Source: Paralvinella palmiformis
Lineage: Eukaryota > Annelida > Polychaeta > Terebellida > Alvinellidae
Direction: 5' to 3'
Assembly: GCA_025642065.1 (NCBI GenBank)
Contig: JAODUP010000012.1
Coordinates: forward strand, 1,004,001 to 1,068,000
Length of the DNA stretch: 64,000 nt
A program made the position numbers and the translations under genes. Under the pieces are notes generated by a model. That model did not search any database and had not been told where the DNA came from. It was given only the letters and a program-made list of their open reading frames with translations. Each line of letters opens with the position of its first letter. Positions within the stretch are counted from its first letter, which is position 1. Below are positions 49,385 through 62,500 of the stretch, one piece after another.

Positions 49385-50337
49385 GATTATCACTTTATTA
49401 TACATTAATTAATAGTGGATTGTGTTCTACAAAATAAATAAAATGTCATTACCTGTATTTCAGTAATAATGCCTATTTCAATAATTACACTCTGATTTTA
49501 AATTTTGGAATACAATTTATACCTATCAAAGACTATGAATCTTATGATCTAGAGATAATTGTATAGATCTAATGGCCGATACAAAACTTGTTATTAAATA
49601 TTATTATCACAACTTGCCTTAAATATTTGTTGCATATTGTTGTATATATGATTGGTGGTGTTATGATCTACATTGATAATATCGGCTGCTGATCTTCACC
49701 ATTCAGGTTTAGATATTGTTTTGCCAAACCTCATTATCGTAATAATTGAAGCATAAATAATACCTTAAAATAACTTGATATATTATTATATATCAGTATA
49801 GCATTGGCAAATAAAAAGTAATGTTATTTGATATAGAATTGACCTTCACATGAATAATTGAAATTGGCTGATCATTTTATGTGTTTCTTAGTGAAAGACC
49901 TTTCTGGTGGTGTATTATTTATCTTTAAAAATGAAAATCGTCGTTATTGCTACTACATGTCCCACATGTGACTGGTCCTGAGGCTAAACAAAGTACTCAC
50001 AGTGTGTGAAACTAACTTATAGCCTTACTGTACCTGCAGGTCTAGTAAAATATTTTAACACTAGATTGGCTGTGCTGGCCGAATGAACACAAAAGTTACA
50101 TATTTCAGATCTCCATGAAAGTTAAACATTTTGAGTTAATCACTGAGTAATTACACGGGCCTGTTTGCAATGCACCAGTACATGTAAAAATAATTCTTTG
50201 ATTGTCAATATCCTTTTCAGATTTATCCAATTATTTCTTTGTACAGGCTCGCACGTGCGCGGAGTTTGTGTTCTGGCAGCATTTAATAACCTTATATGGA
50301 GTCATCATGAATATTCAGTACTATCCTTTGTCTCTTA

Positions 50338-50525
50338 GTAAACTCCAATGTACCTTTGCCCAGTGAAATATTGCCATTCATAAGTTGTTTGTGACATCAT
50401 CACTCTCCGTTTGCATTCACTGAGTATGCGTGTAAACTCCGACATACCTTTGCCCAGTGAAATATTGTCATTCATAAGTTGTTTGTGACGTCATCACTCT
50501 CCGTTTGCATTTACTGAGTATGCAT
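50338..50525 (+). repeat. 94-bp tandem duplication
   Basis: Two copies (50338-50431 and 50432-50525) starting GTAAACTCC, about 95% identical. The second carries the palindrome TGACGTCA (50486-50493), the consensus CRE site, where the first has TGACATCA. Confidence 0.92.
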
Positions 50526-51339
50526 GTATATACTATCGCATAATTAATTATCTAGATGGCTGCTAGCTCAAACTGATCCATGAAATGCAAACCTTATTGT
50601 GATGTTTCTACCCACACAACCAATTTATGTATTATTTTAATTTCTGTACAGTTGGCTCCTTCACTCCTTTTACAAATTTCCACATTTTTAACAAAGAAGT
50701 ATACTCAGAAAACACGACAGTAATTGAATTAGGAAAAAAAATGCTGAAATTTCTGCTGACGGATTTCAGACATCTAGTGTGTAGGCATAACACATTTGTC
50801 TTCGATTTAAAGGTTAATCTGCATACTGGAGATCAGCTAATTTGGCCACAGCAAGATTTGCCGATTTCGTCATTTAAAACATATTGGTGACGGCAAAAAC
50901 TGGCGAATTTTTGTCTGCTAGGAAAGTTGATTTTTGCTTTCTTTTCTAGGTCATTCAGGGATAACCATGTTTCAAAGCACAAGTTATTCACCCGCCATAA
51001 CCAAATCTGAAGAAGACTATATTATTGGCCTTTATGTAATGAGTAATTCCATTCTAAGTAGATCTGAACCAGTAATTGACAAACCATTGCCATGATTGAA
51101 TGACAACAAATGTAAATTATATGCAAGCTAAAGACAAATTGCAATTAACATAATGAGAAGGTTACATCAAATTTTGTTTGCAAAACACTTAAGATCACTA
51201 ATATTGTTATTTGACATATCCTTTTTAAAGGTAATAGATAATTTTAATTATTTATTAACTAGTGTCATATATTGGGAACTGTATAGGAGAAATAAACTCT
51301 TGTGTACCTTCCATGGTCTGATCATGGTGAAAAGATCAT

Positions 51340-51620
51340 GAACTATTCAAGAATCGTGCATGAACAGAATTCATGAACAGTTCATGAATGGTTCTTGAAC
51401 ATGAAATGGTTCTATTCATGAAAAGTTCATGCACACTTCAAGGCACAGAGTTCAGCAACTGTTCATGAACATGTCAATGCACAGGGTTCATGAACAGTTC
51501 AGGAGTGGTTCTTGAACATGAAATGATCTTATTCGTGAAACTACAACAGTATATGAACACTTCACGAATACTACAGATGAATAGTTCATGAACATTTGAT
51601 GCAGTTCATATTGAGCCACT
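51340..51620. repeat. Palindrome-rich GTTCATGAAC repeat patch
   Basis: At least three exact copies of the 10-bp palindrome GTTCATGAAC and several one-mismatch versions in 280 bp. Part of the patch is a diverged duplication with a 117-bp offset (51370 and 51487 both start TTCATGAACAGTTCA). Confidence 0.8.
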
Positions 51621-51627
51621 GTTCATC

Positions 51628-51722
51628 TATATCTGAAGGGTGTTTCATCTTTGAAGGTCATTCGAACCATTTAGCCTATCATGTGCACAAAAGTAGCTGT
51701 AAAACAACAATCATCACCATCA
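51628..51722 (+). mobile_element. tRNA-derived SINE (copy 7, 3' part only)
   Basis: Begins at ATATCTGAAGGGTGTTTCAT and runs to CAATCATCACCATCAC with an internal deletion; the tRNA head is missing. Confidence 0.8.
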
Positions 51723-51989
51723 CTGTAACTGTTCATAAACTGATAATCTGATGCTGGAGAACTGGACTATTCGCCCTTGATTTTATTCCCGTCCGGTTAA
51801 TCTTCCCCGTTTTATACTCGCCTTTGGGAACCATCGCCCTCGATTTTATTAGCCCCTCAGTTAGTTAAAATACAAGTCATTACAAAATAGATCAAATACA
51901 ATATATTACCAACTAGTCAAAATACAAAGCTGGTCTCATGGTGGAGCAAGTTGACCAGCTGGTAGAATGGCAAGTTGTGTCAGTGGATT

Positions 51990-52490
51990 TTTTAGTTCAG
52001 TCGTCGGTGCCAGCCCTCATAGTCATTATTTGTTCGGATGCTGCAGTTAAATACAGACCAGCACACTAGAGGCCACATGGTACTGTGTACCAGCATGTGT
52101 TTGAAATGTAGTCAAGCAGTTGGTGCCGTTAATTGGTGATATCAGGACAGCAAGGGTGTCAAAGGCAAGAATTGTTGCAAATACAGGTTGGATTTGTTCT
52201 GCCTGGTAGGAAGGGCAAACATAAGAGACAGAGGATGAATTTATGTGTTTTCGTATATTCCATGCATGCCATGACCAAACCCAAATCCTGAACTTTAAAC
52301 CAAATAGCCTGATTCCAATGAAAATAGCAGTCTTGGGTTCTCATGTCAGGGATTACTTCACGGATAGCACACCAGAGTGCCTCAAAGTCTAAAATAACTG
52401 TAATGACAGATAGTGAAGGCTGTAGTTGTTGTACAACATCTTGGAGGATGGCAGTGGCCTTGTCAGATGTGGTGTGATATTGGACCAACT
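51990..52490 (-). pseudogene. MULE (Mutator-like) transposase fragment
   Basis: Minus-strand reading gives ILDFEALWCAIREVIPDMRT, then CYFHWNQAIWFKVQDLGL and LLCLPFLPGRTNP, the central MULE transposase block (ADFExAxxxAIRxxFP...GCxFHWxQALWRKVQxLGL...LxALPFLP). Further on, after frameshifts, IRTNNDYEGWHRRLN (51996-52037) matches the conserved TNNxxEGWHRxLN. The protein is broken by frameshifts and lacks both ends. Confidence 0.78.
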
Positions 52491-54100
52491 AAAAGATACA
52501 TGCTGCTTTAAGATGGTCACACTTGAAAACCTTTGATGTTTTTATTGTCTGATTCAGGACATGGATAGCAAAAAGATAAATAATATGATAATGAAAACAT
52601 ATTATAAACCAACTTTCCCTACTGTGTTTTTTTTGTAGGAAAAAAATTAGTTTTGACAACATGGCTTTTTCCTGTTGGTGTTCCACTGCTAATTTTGATT
52701 TATTTTAGTTTTATGGATTTTTTAATAGCTTGTAACATGTCATATACATTTTCATAGTGTCCAGTAATAAGTATTACCAAATATTTTATTTTATGCTTCT
52801 TGTGAAGATCTCTAGATTTGATTGGCATAATTTATTCTAGCAGGGAAATTAAGCTTTTAATTATGTTTTTAATTTTTTTTAATGTCAGTAATCTTTTGGT
52901 CAAATACAAAGAAAATATTTTCTGGGATTTTTGTTCAGCTACTAAAATATTTGGACACCTTAAGGCAGAATACGTATGTGACCCATTTGCAATGTGTAAG
53001 TATAGCTCTTCCTGTATGTAAATCTGGACAACATTTTCAGTATCTGATGATCCTGCGACATTCCATATTTTTATCATGAAAGCCTAATTAATGTGTCTTT
53101 CATTTATCAATGAATACCCATTAAGTTACTGTGAGAAGTAAGTGATTTATGTAGAAACGGCCACACCTATTTTCCAGGAGAGTGACTGAGTATCTATCCC
53201 TTGTGTCAATTTAGGACAGTTATTGTGGATATGCATATTTGTTGTGGGCGTTCTTCCTAGGGTTGGTGTTTAACCTTAGTTTTATGGGTTTTACGAGATA
53301 TTCAGCAACTGAATAACTAAAAATAACACAGTCCCTTCACTTTGGCTCATTCTGATGTACATATATACAGCTCCACAAGTAATACCAATCACTTCACTTA
53401 GTCTTTCATTTAGCAAAAGATGAAGATAGCTTCTGACAATTTAAAACAAATGAAATTAAAGTTATACATGGTAAAGTTTATATTTGAGTTAGACTTGTGA
53501 ACATCATAACACATTTTTGTGTGGAATGTTGTATGTATAGTTATTGCAACATTCTTTTATTTGTGTGCTTTATATTGATTGTGAATGTATGTTACATTTT
53601 GGCTATTAATTGTTCAATTAATGATGCATTATGTTTGAAAATTAGTGTAGTTGGAATATTAGCCCAACTAGGGTTTAATCTTGGTTATTTTCATTTTATA
53701 TAAATGGGTTATGTCTTTATACATGGTTATTATTGTCTGAAACCAAAAATGATATTTATTGTAGAACTTATTGTACAAGTACATTTTAACAGCCCAGTTT
53801 TTTAAAACAAATTTATCTAACTTATTACTCTGAGAATGTAAATGTAAAAAATTTAAATTATTCTACATGCCAAGTATACACATTTATTTTATTTAGTATA
53901 CATTCCGGTTTTGATTGTCCCTGTGAGCTGTCTTCATATGTCTTGTTGGTAACAATAAATGGACGTTGATCATACTGTTTTGTGATAACGTTTTGTGATT
54001 TATGTACCTAGGATTCCTTTTCAGCATGAGAATAGCCCCATCATATTTATGTATTTATGATACTGGTATGTTAAAGAATCAAAATGGTTTCTTTTGTAGT
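52491..54100. other. Spacer upstream of MRPL28
   Basis: AT-rich, nothing recognised. The MRPL28 5' UTR is probably spliced: a TTTCTTTTGTAG acceptor sits one base before the start codon, so a non-coding first exon and the promoter should lie here or further left. Confidence 0.45.
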
Positions 54101-57100
54101 ATGGCTAGTGGAAGGGTACTGAGTGGACTTTTCAAAACAAATGCTCAAAAATTACAGCTTGGAATATGGCCATGGACCCAAGGATTAAGAAGCAGACTTC
54201 CAGATCATTTTAAGAAACGTTACACAGAAAAATTTGTGAAAGATCCCACTCCAGTCCACTACCAACCTGATCCACAGAAATATGCTGTCAATACTTATGG
54301 AATTGTGTATGTATATGAAACTGTTTTTCATCAAATCCATTAAACATGTTGTTTATTATTTATTTTATATAATATTTAACATGTTTTGACTATTTCAGAG
54401 ATGTAAATGTAAATAAAATGAGTTTATTGACTTGCTTTTAAATTTCTTTTAAGAACCCGAAAACAGAATGTTCCAATACCTTTGATGCAAGTTCCGGAAG
54501 CCGATATGGGACTCTGGGGTGGTGAATCATTTATATTTGGATATAGAAAGAGAAAGAACAATGTCCTAAAGCCATCGTAAGTATATTGTGGTAACTCTGA
54601 AGTATAATTCATATTTTACATGGAATTCTCAAGTACTGAAAAATATGAAATCCTTTAGATAGCATTTAAACAATTTGTTGCTATTTCAGCAACGCAATAT
54701 TTTTATTACGTTTCATCAGCAGCAATCAGTATAAAATGATGCCACAAATTCACTTACATTTCTGCAACATCACACATTTAGCAACCATGTATTTTATGGT
54801 AAGATTCCATATCCACAGTATGCGGATACAGCAAAAATGGAAAAGCATTGTAGACAGACAAGAGTGCTTCCATATGTCCAGATGTAGCATATGATTTCAG
54901 TGGAGTAGTGTGGGTTTTGGTCGCCCTGTGCAGTACCAAATTGGCCACCCTCTGCCTAACATAACAAACCTCCGACAGCAACAAACACACATACATTATG
55001 CATAAAAGATTTACCTACAGGAGGACAGCATGAGTACAAATGGCTCAACTTTAAAATTAAAATTAATCCATTTGGAGAAAACATTGCTAAAACCATACCT
55101 CAAAATCACAGAAAAATTATAATATTGCCTGCCAACCCACAAAGTGGCCGCTGTGTGCACATGCTACACCACTGTATGATTTGTCCTGCAGTTGCGTATT
55201 GATGCAGATGCAGCAAACTGAATCGCTCCATGTAGTAATTCATACAGCAACTTCATAAAAACGGATGGGGGAATTCAGAATATGATGTTAATTTGTGGGA
55301 TTTTAGATTCTCTGGTCAACCTGAAGTATTGTTGGAATTTCTTCCCATTAAATTGTAGTCCCATGACAAGATTATGGTATGCTTCTTGCTGAAGCCTGTT
55401 CTTGTTTATGTCATGCACCCACCAGCAGTGTTTTCTTTACTTATTATGTTTTTTTAATTGCATTCATTTATATGCAGTAGAAATCAGTAACAAGTTATGT
55501 TGCTCCATTTCCAACAGAGAAAGCTGCAATTTGGACTGACTAGCCATGTTCTTGGCTTGAAAATCTTCGGCTTATTCCTGAATAAGCATTCTAAGGATGT
55601 AACAACACCATATTGTTTTAATAATAATTTTATAGGTATTTGGGGGCATTTATAATGTGTAAATCTGTTTTGGGGAGTAACTGACACACATCTGGGGTGT
55701 TTTGCTATCCATTCTGTATTTCTGTTGCATTGCCATATTCTTGGCATGAAAATCTTCGGCAAAAAAAAATTAAAACGCACTGGAAAATGTTTATATGCAA
55801 TCACACAAATCATATACTGCATGTTACTTTGCATAGAGAAGCAATAAGTCGAACCCCTGTGACTGACTTCAGTGCTCGCCTGTATCGCCTCATGCTCTTT
55901 CTTACCCAGGGGAAACACTGGTATATATAATTTCCACAGGTTTTTATCACTATATGTTAATGGTGATTTAAATAATAAATAGTGACTGTAGTTTAGATAG
56001 ATCTATTGACAGTGAGTATGTTTATTCAGTTAAGTTTAGGGACACTAATTTTCCAACATCATGGAATGCAGGTAAAAATCACAGAATCGACCTGTGAAAT
56101 GTAATTGGCTTTTTCAAAAAAGAAAGTTCCTTATTGGCAAAAATTGAGGTGTTTTCCAAATTTAACAAGGTCATAACAAAAGATGTTCCAAATTACTATT
56201 GCACTAGTAATCATCAGCTGGTACCATAACTTGCCACTCAAGGTATGCTCAGTGACTGAGCATCTAGTTAATATCTAAACACATTTAACGCAGGATTTTG
56301 CTTATTAGTATATCCACTCACATTACTACAACATAAACTGATCACAGTAATACAACTCTGCTGCATTGATCATAACATAAACCAAGAATGAATCCATGGT
56401 GGTAGTGTTGTCATGACCTATGACTAATAAACTACTGTTACATATTAGTCAGGAATTATGGTAAACTTGTAAAGATTCACTACTGTTAACTTGACTGTAA
56501 CATTTAACTTGATTGTGATCACCAGTCACCAGAGTTGCTTCTAGAGCATTAGAATCTAAACAAGACTCTTGTGTGAAGAATAATTGAAAATGTGAACCCC
56601 TTCCAACAGTTCTTTGAATGTGATGCTTATGAATTTTCCCTTTTCTTGAGATGGCCTACCTTGATTTGGTCTTTGTGATTGGCTAGATACCAAGAAAGCC
56701 ATGGTTTTAACTAATCTAATTTATAACAATTGGTAAACCTGGATTTCCCTTTTCTTGAGATGGCCTACCTTGATTTGGTCTTTGTGATTGGCTAGATACC
56801 AAGAAAGCCATGGTTTTAACTAATCTAATTTATAACAATTGGTAAACCTGGATTGTTTGTACAATACTTTGAAGTCTGTTTTTTTACACAAGCATGCACA
56901 ATTATGTTTTTCAGTTATGCATGCACACAAATATCATATTGGGCATAAACTGCAAGAAATATTTACCATGATAGGTGGTACATGTGTTGGAAAAAGTACC
57001 ATTAGAGGTAAATTTACAGTGAAAATATACCCCAGGATCAAGTATTTCGTTAGGCAGATGTGTTGAGAGGACTTGGCTTTGAAATTTTGTGGGAATATGA

Positions 57101-60100
57101 TAACGCTTACCAAGACCCTAGTGGTAATTTTATGGAAAATAGCTGATATTACTCATAATAGCATTTATTGAGTCCTTTTGATAACATTCTGATTATATCT
57201 GTGAATTATAGCCCTCGATTTTACCATTTTCTCATCATCTATTGGTAGTATCCAACAGTTTCTGAAAGGGTTAGTGGGACATCCTCCATAGTATTTGAAT
57301 CCTAGAAAGAGCTCTGATTAAGTCAAAGCCTAGTTCACAGTCAGTGTATGCTATGTAATTATTATGGTCAAAATGTCATGTAACCTATGTGGTATAGCTA
57401 ATAATATATCATGACATGTTATAACAAGCAAACATTCCTTGCTGGCACTTTACAGTCTGATATTGTTGAAATGTTGCTTTGATCATTTCTTTCTCTCTGG
57501 CATAATGTATCCCCTGTCCACGTACATCACTGATGAAATACAACATCAAACTACATAATGTACTGACATTTATCAAAATGTGTTATTTAGGCCTGAATAA
57601 ACTACGCTGTGGTTGCTGCTGTTTATTTGTTAATTATTAAAGTGATTGACCAGAAGCATAATAATTGAACATTTTGTTTCCATTGTGATAGAACTTGTTC
57701 TTGGTGTTTGTCTTTTCCTTTATCTGTTATTCTTCTTTTATTTCCCCCTTCCTGCCTTTCATGGTGCATAATAAATGTCAGAGAGGTACCGAGAGCTTTG
57801 AAGACAACAAAATATTCCAAGTTTTGCTAGTCACAACTGTCTATCACTGAACCTCATAGAGATTGGATAACTCTGCCCTAAATCTAACTTTATGCCATCT
57901 TTTTCTTATCATAAAAACATATAAAATAATGTTTCCCTTTATGAAATGGAAAATATTCAGTTTAAGATGGAAAATGGTGTTCAAACGTAAATATTTGGTG
58001 TTTGAAATGAAAAATACTGTATTTAAAACAAAATTAGTCTTATTTTTAAAGGAATTTGCCATTTTTAAATATAAATTTATAGGGGCAATAATAGGTGCTG
58101 TGTTTAATGCCGAATTAGTTATACTGCATCACTGGAACTTGTATTAGGTTCTTTAGCTCCCAATTGTTTTATTGGTGAATATTGCATAAATCCTACTACA
58201 AGTGCCAATGTACTATCTAGCATCATGGTATTTGTTATTAAATTTATGTAGTTACTGTTATGTTCAAGTATATGTTTGGAGCATTAGTGTAAAATGTTTG
58301 CAGATGAAATTGTAGATATGTATTTTTTTTATTGTTTTCTTCATTTCTAAAAACATACTAATTATAACTCTCACAAAGTTTCATATTGCCTCAAAATTAC
58401 TTTAATATTTTAGCACACACACAGCCCCCCCCCCCAGCCATTATACATTGAGTTACTTCAGTTGTGATTTTCTAACTTTAAATTTTGGCTTTTTATTTGC
58501 CAAATTCACTCTTGTTCCTGCAGCTTTGTTCTTTTATCTATTTAAAAAATTTAATTTCTTCATCAGTTGGTTACAGTTGGTCAAATTAGTATATTAGGAT
58601 AGATAGATGTTATTATTATGGTGAATTATGACAATAGCAGATACAATTATGTATTGTTTATGTAACATTACTTTTAGAACTAACTAGGTGAATGTTTTTG
58701 CAGGGTGCCATACATATGGAAGCCTCGACTTTTTAAGAAAACCCTATACAGTGAGATCTTGGATAGATGGATGCAGATTACAGTGACACGACGAACCCTT
58801 GATCTTATTGATGAAAATTATGGCTTTGATTATTACATTTTAAAGGTATAATAAAGCTATTAATGTTTGTTGTGTATCTATCAATAACAAGCTTGTACTT
58901 GAGTGGAAGCATTATATTATTTAACATAGAAATCTTAACATGTGACACAAAATCATAAGGCCATTGTTTTTTGAATACTTGTTTTACAGGAAATTTTCCT
59001 TCCAAAAATTAGGATCGGTCAGAACAAAAATAAAAGAAATCACTGAAAACATAGGGTCAGTTGAAAAAAATTGACACAAAGTTCTAGTTTCTGAAAGATT
59101 TATAAGATTCATTACCCAACCATTTACAAATGCCCCAAGACCCATATTCTGGATTACTCTGGTTTTATATTTTATTTTTACATTGATATTCAAATTCAGT
59201 TTGACAATGATATCCACTGACGTGTCTTCCTTGCTGATCATCTGGCCCACGACAATGTTTTCTATATCATATTCTTCCTTTAGTTGGGATTTCACGATCT
59301 CTCCAATAGTTTAGCTTTTTTGAGCCTTTATAACTTTCTTTTGATCGTGAATCGTCGGGGAAAAGTAAACAATAGACATGTCACTGTTGGCCTAATTGAA
59401 TGTGGTGACAGGTCAGTTCCACTTTGAAATTATCTCACTTATTTCTGCAGTAAATCAGTCTTCAAGCCTAGAAATCTTGTAAATTTAAACTAATTAGAAC
59501 TTCCCTCTAATCGAGAAACACGTAAATAGTTCAAACTTTGCAGAGATCTACTTAAAATCGGCATCAAAAATATAGCTGTGATAAGGCTACCGGACACATT
59601 CTCTTATCCAGCACTAGCCTTATCACAGGAATATTTGCGATTTTAAGTAGATCTCTGCTAAGTTTGATCCGCTTCCAGTGTTCAGGCGGGTCGGCGCGAA
59701 AATAATTTTATTTCAGCTGTGATCAGTGAGTTTGTAAAACAAGTATTCAAAAAACAGTGGCTTAAGTATATATTATGAATAATGAACTTGAGTAACCATG
59801 TCCATTTGATAATAAAAAGAAAATTAATAATCCTACAATGTTGACATAATTCATGTATAATAATACTATTCCTCCAGCTTCATTGTCATCAATGCTGCCA
59901 AATGATTTTAGCTTTTTATATGGTTAGAAATGTTGATAAAAATATAGCAAGATTACAATGAAGCTTTGTTTTATCAGGATAAAACTTAAGAGGAAATAAG
60001 CACCAATTCAACTTTACTTCCAACTGGCATCTGTGTTGCTGACATGTATTTTGGTGGTTATTAAACAAAAACATTTGGTAATGCCAACAAATTCATTATT

Positions 60101-62165
60101 CACTGATAATTTAATGGTATTATCTGATATGTTAAGTTTTGCATCAGTTTACTGAATTGACATGTTCATCTCATCTCTTTTGGGTTATTCCCTAAATTTA
60201 ATGAAATATGAATTTTTGTATGTAAAGAATGCTTTTTGGATTGCTATATAATATATCATTATAACAATGTACAATGATCACAGTAATATACAGTAATTCA
60301 TTCAGTATACATGCAAATTCACAGGGTGCTTACTTTAACTAATCAGTATAATACATTTGTATGGATATTTTAACTTCGGCGTTCATGGGTAGTTTACCAT
60401 AATTAGTATATGCTACAAGTTGAGTTTTTAACATGTATTTATTCTCAAACTTTGATGAGTGTTATATTTTGATTATCCTTTGAGAAATGTTGTAATTTTA
60501 AGCGACTCAGTAACATCTTGTAAACCCTACATCCATATTCATGTAATTTTTCCTGACTCTTTAAAACTTTGTTTTGTTTATTAGCAACACTTCAGATGTT
60601 TTGGATCAAACAGTGGAGCTGATACTTGTTTGTTTTATGGCTAATCTGATGCCTTGTTTCTACATTACTCCACACATGATCCTCCATCATAGCTCCAGAA
60701 TCAGCTTTAGCTCAGATTTCCAGATCAAAGTTTTAATCCCATTTGAACAACCTGTGCACTCTCTAATATACTGGGTGGAGGATTACTTAATTAGAGGACA
60801 ATTAGTTGGTTTAAATAAGTTAGGAAAAGTTTACAGTTAATTTGAAAATAATTTTCTGTATGGTACTGATATGTAATTTTATCAGTTCCAGTATATTTTA
60901 CATGCTCTTTAACTGTAGGGTTTTGGTTGATTTTTAACTTAAAAATATACTAGTGATATTTGGGAGTTGTTGATTTGGTTATATGAAATATCTAATATAA
61001 AATTCAGGAATAACAGTATGTAGATTATAGGCTTTTTTATTCATCCAACTGCTGTTTTAGGTCTTCACTGTGTATTTGATCCCTGACATGTTTCATCATT
61101 AATTGGTTAATTTCTGTTATGATAGTTTTGTTGAATCCATTCAGACAGGTTTTTATTTAAAAAAAACATCACATGCAATAAAACTGTTCAGTTTGTTTTA
61201 TATGTCCTAGACCTGTTAACAGTTGGATCAATATAAAACTAGGTACTCGATTTTCTTCCAATCTTTTTGTGATTTTTACTCCATGGTTTAGCCATCAACA
61301 TAGTTTAAACTCAGTTAAATCAATATCAGCTTATGAACTATACAATTAAAGAACATGTAGCATATGCTTGAACCAAATTAAAATAAGATTACAGTCTATA
61401 CAGAAAATATTTACCTTTAAACAGATTCATTATAAACTTTTATAACCTTTATGTCAGTGATACATCCACTCCTGGCTTGCATTCCAAAGTTAATTTTTAT
61501 TTCATGATTATGTATTATTATGTTAATAGATAATTTGGAAAACAGTGTCAGCTACACCGATATCTCATTTTCCATCTTTTGTATTTGCTGTTAACTTGTC
61601 ATGTATATATGTTAGAGTAGTACAATTTTTATTTCCATTTTCAAAAAGGTTTTCTATCTGAAATCAGCTACTGGCTGCTTATAACACATAACAGTAATAT
61701 ATCATAGTTCTGTGCATGGCTTTCTTTGTTATAAGAAATGTTTTATACCCATATATCTCTTTCCTGTTTTTGTTCAGATTCATTTGAAATTATATTTAGC
61801 AGGCAGTAGTTTCTTTTTGTAATGGACATCTCTCAAGTTGTAGTTAAATACAAATTTGAAGTGGTTTCTTCACAATGTAACAACACATGTAGCAGCTGTT
61901 TTATGCATTTTATGTTCACAAAGAAGCAAATTAGGAGAAAATCTGCTGGGTCCAATTTGATCCTCTTTGAATGCAAATATAGTTTAACTAATATTTGTTT
62001 AATTTTTGTACTCCTTGGCAGACTGATGAAATTGATCTCTGCTCCAAACTTGGCATGCGTTTGAAAAGGGAGATGCTGATGGCTTTGGCTAAAAAGTCGA
62101 CATATCCCAACAATCCAGATAAACGAGACAAGATATATGAAAAATACAAAGAGTTTGTCTTACCT
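54101..62165 (+). CDS. MRPL28: Mitochondrial ribosomal protein L28 (bL28m), 3' end missing
   Basis: Component of the mitochondrial large ribosomal subunit. Exons 54101-54306, 54454-54576, 58704-58845 and 62022-62165 join in frame with GTATGT, GTAAGT, GTATAA and GTGAGT donors. The start is [20 protein letters not shown], then [11 protein letters not shown] and [18 protein letters not shown]...[51 protein letters not shown] and [15 protein letters not shown]...[14 protein letters not shown], all in the same order as human MRPL28. The protein is cut at about residue 205; the C-terminal exon (EEAEWVGL-type segment) is not on the plus strand before 64000. The first ATG after the acceptor is used as the start because it begins the conserved part; a longer frame upstream has no family support. 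Confidence 0.93.
55160..55850 (-). mobile_element. PIF/Harbinger-derived element, reverse orientation
   Basis: Core 55250-55790 matches 13900-14345 in reverse. Minus strand reads [20 protein letters not shown] and [14 protein letters not shown] without the frameshift seen in the other copy, again the N-terminal part of a Harbinger transposase and again with no DDE domain. The ends diverge from the other copy; loosely paired ATGC...TATGATTTGT segments near 55165 and 55830 may be its own terminal repeats, so boundaries are approximate. In MRPL28 intron 2. Confidence 0.65.
56635..56852. repeat. Perfect 109-bp tandem duplication
   Basis: 56635-56743 and 56744-56852 appear identical base for base. 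In MRPL28 intron 2. Confidence 0.95.
58984..59379 (-). pseudogene. Unrecognised antisense reading frame with one stop
   Basis: From an ATG at 59377-59379 one frame reads [20 protein letters not shown], meets TAA at 59311-59313, and continues in the same frame [38 protein letters not shown] to a stop at 58984. The first two thirds look protein-like. Family unknown. It lies just after MRPL28 exon 3 and beside the inverted repeat at 59533-59665, so it may be the relic of an inserted element. Confidence 0.35.
59533..59665. repeat. Long imperfect inverted repeat (hairpin)
   Basis: Left arm 59533-59589 (AAACTTTGCAGAGATCTACT...GTGATAAGGCTA) pairs with right arm 59615-59665, with a few mismatches and one small indel region; the loop is 25 bp. 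MITE-like or a fold-back end of an element. Confidence 0.85.
59666..62021 (+). other. MRPL28 intron 3, distal part
   Basis: AT-rich sequence with no further exon or repeat that I can support; several short open frames lack splice or family support. Confidence 0.5.
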
Positions 62166-62372
62166 GTGAGTAAATTATTACTTTACCATTCTATATTCTG
62201 TATATAGGCATTTCAGCACGTCTGTTGTTTAATTCCATAATTTATTAAGTGGAATATGTAAAGCTTTTTATATAAAGATTGTGAGTTTATTATTATCACC
62301 TACAAAACTGGGAAACTATAATCAGTGCAAGAGAAAATAATACATTTATAATCAGTTCATTGTGGAATTGAT

Positions 62373-62378
62373 TTTATT
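62373..62378 (-). promoter_or_regulatory. Probable polyadenylation signal of the Ser/Thr-rich gene
   Basis: AATAAA on the minus strand, 123-128 nt past the stop codon, after a short AT-rich 3' UTR. It places the end of this gene inside the MRPL28 transcription unit. Confidence 0.55.
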
Positions 62379-62500
62379 TAACAAATCCACACAATTTTAA
62401 ATGTAGATTATTATTATTATTATCATTCATAGTATTAAATCAACAAACCTGAAAATAATGACATAGTAACTTTAAAGGACAGCTAATCGAAAGAAATAGT

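Noticed and set aside
50627..50890. 87-codon plus-strand frame
   Set aside because: No homology recognised, no splice sites that would connect it, and no partner exons nearby.
54002..54100. Extended N-terminus of MRPL28
   Set aside because: The frame is open upstream, but a TTTTGTAG acceptor sits just before the conserved ATG at 54101 and the upstream residues have no family support.
60574..60840. 88-codon plus-strand frame in MRPL28 intron 3
   Set aside because: MRPL28 exons 3 and 4 join directly in frame and match the family without it; no independent support.
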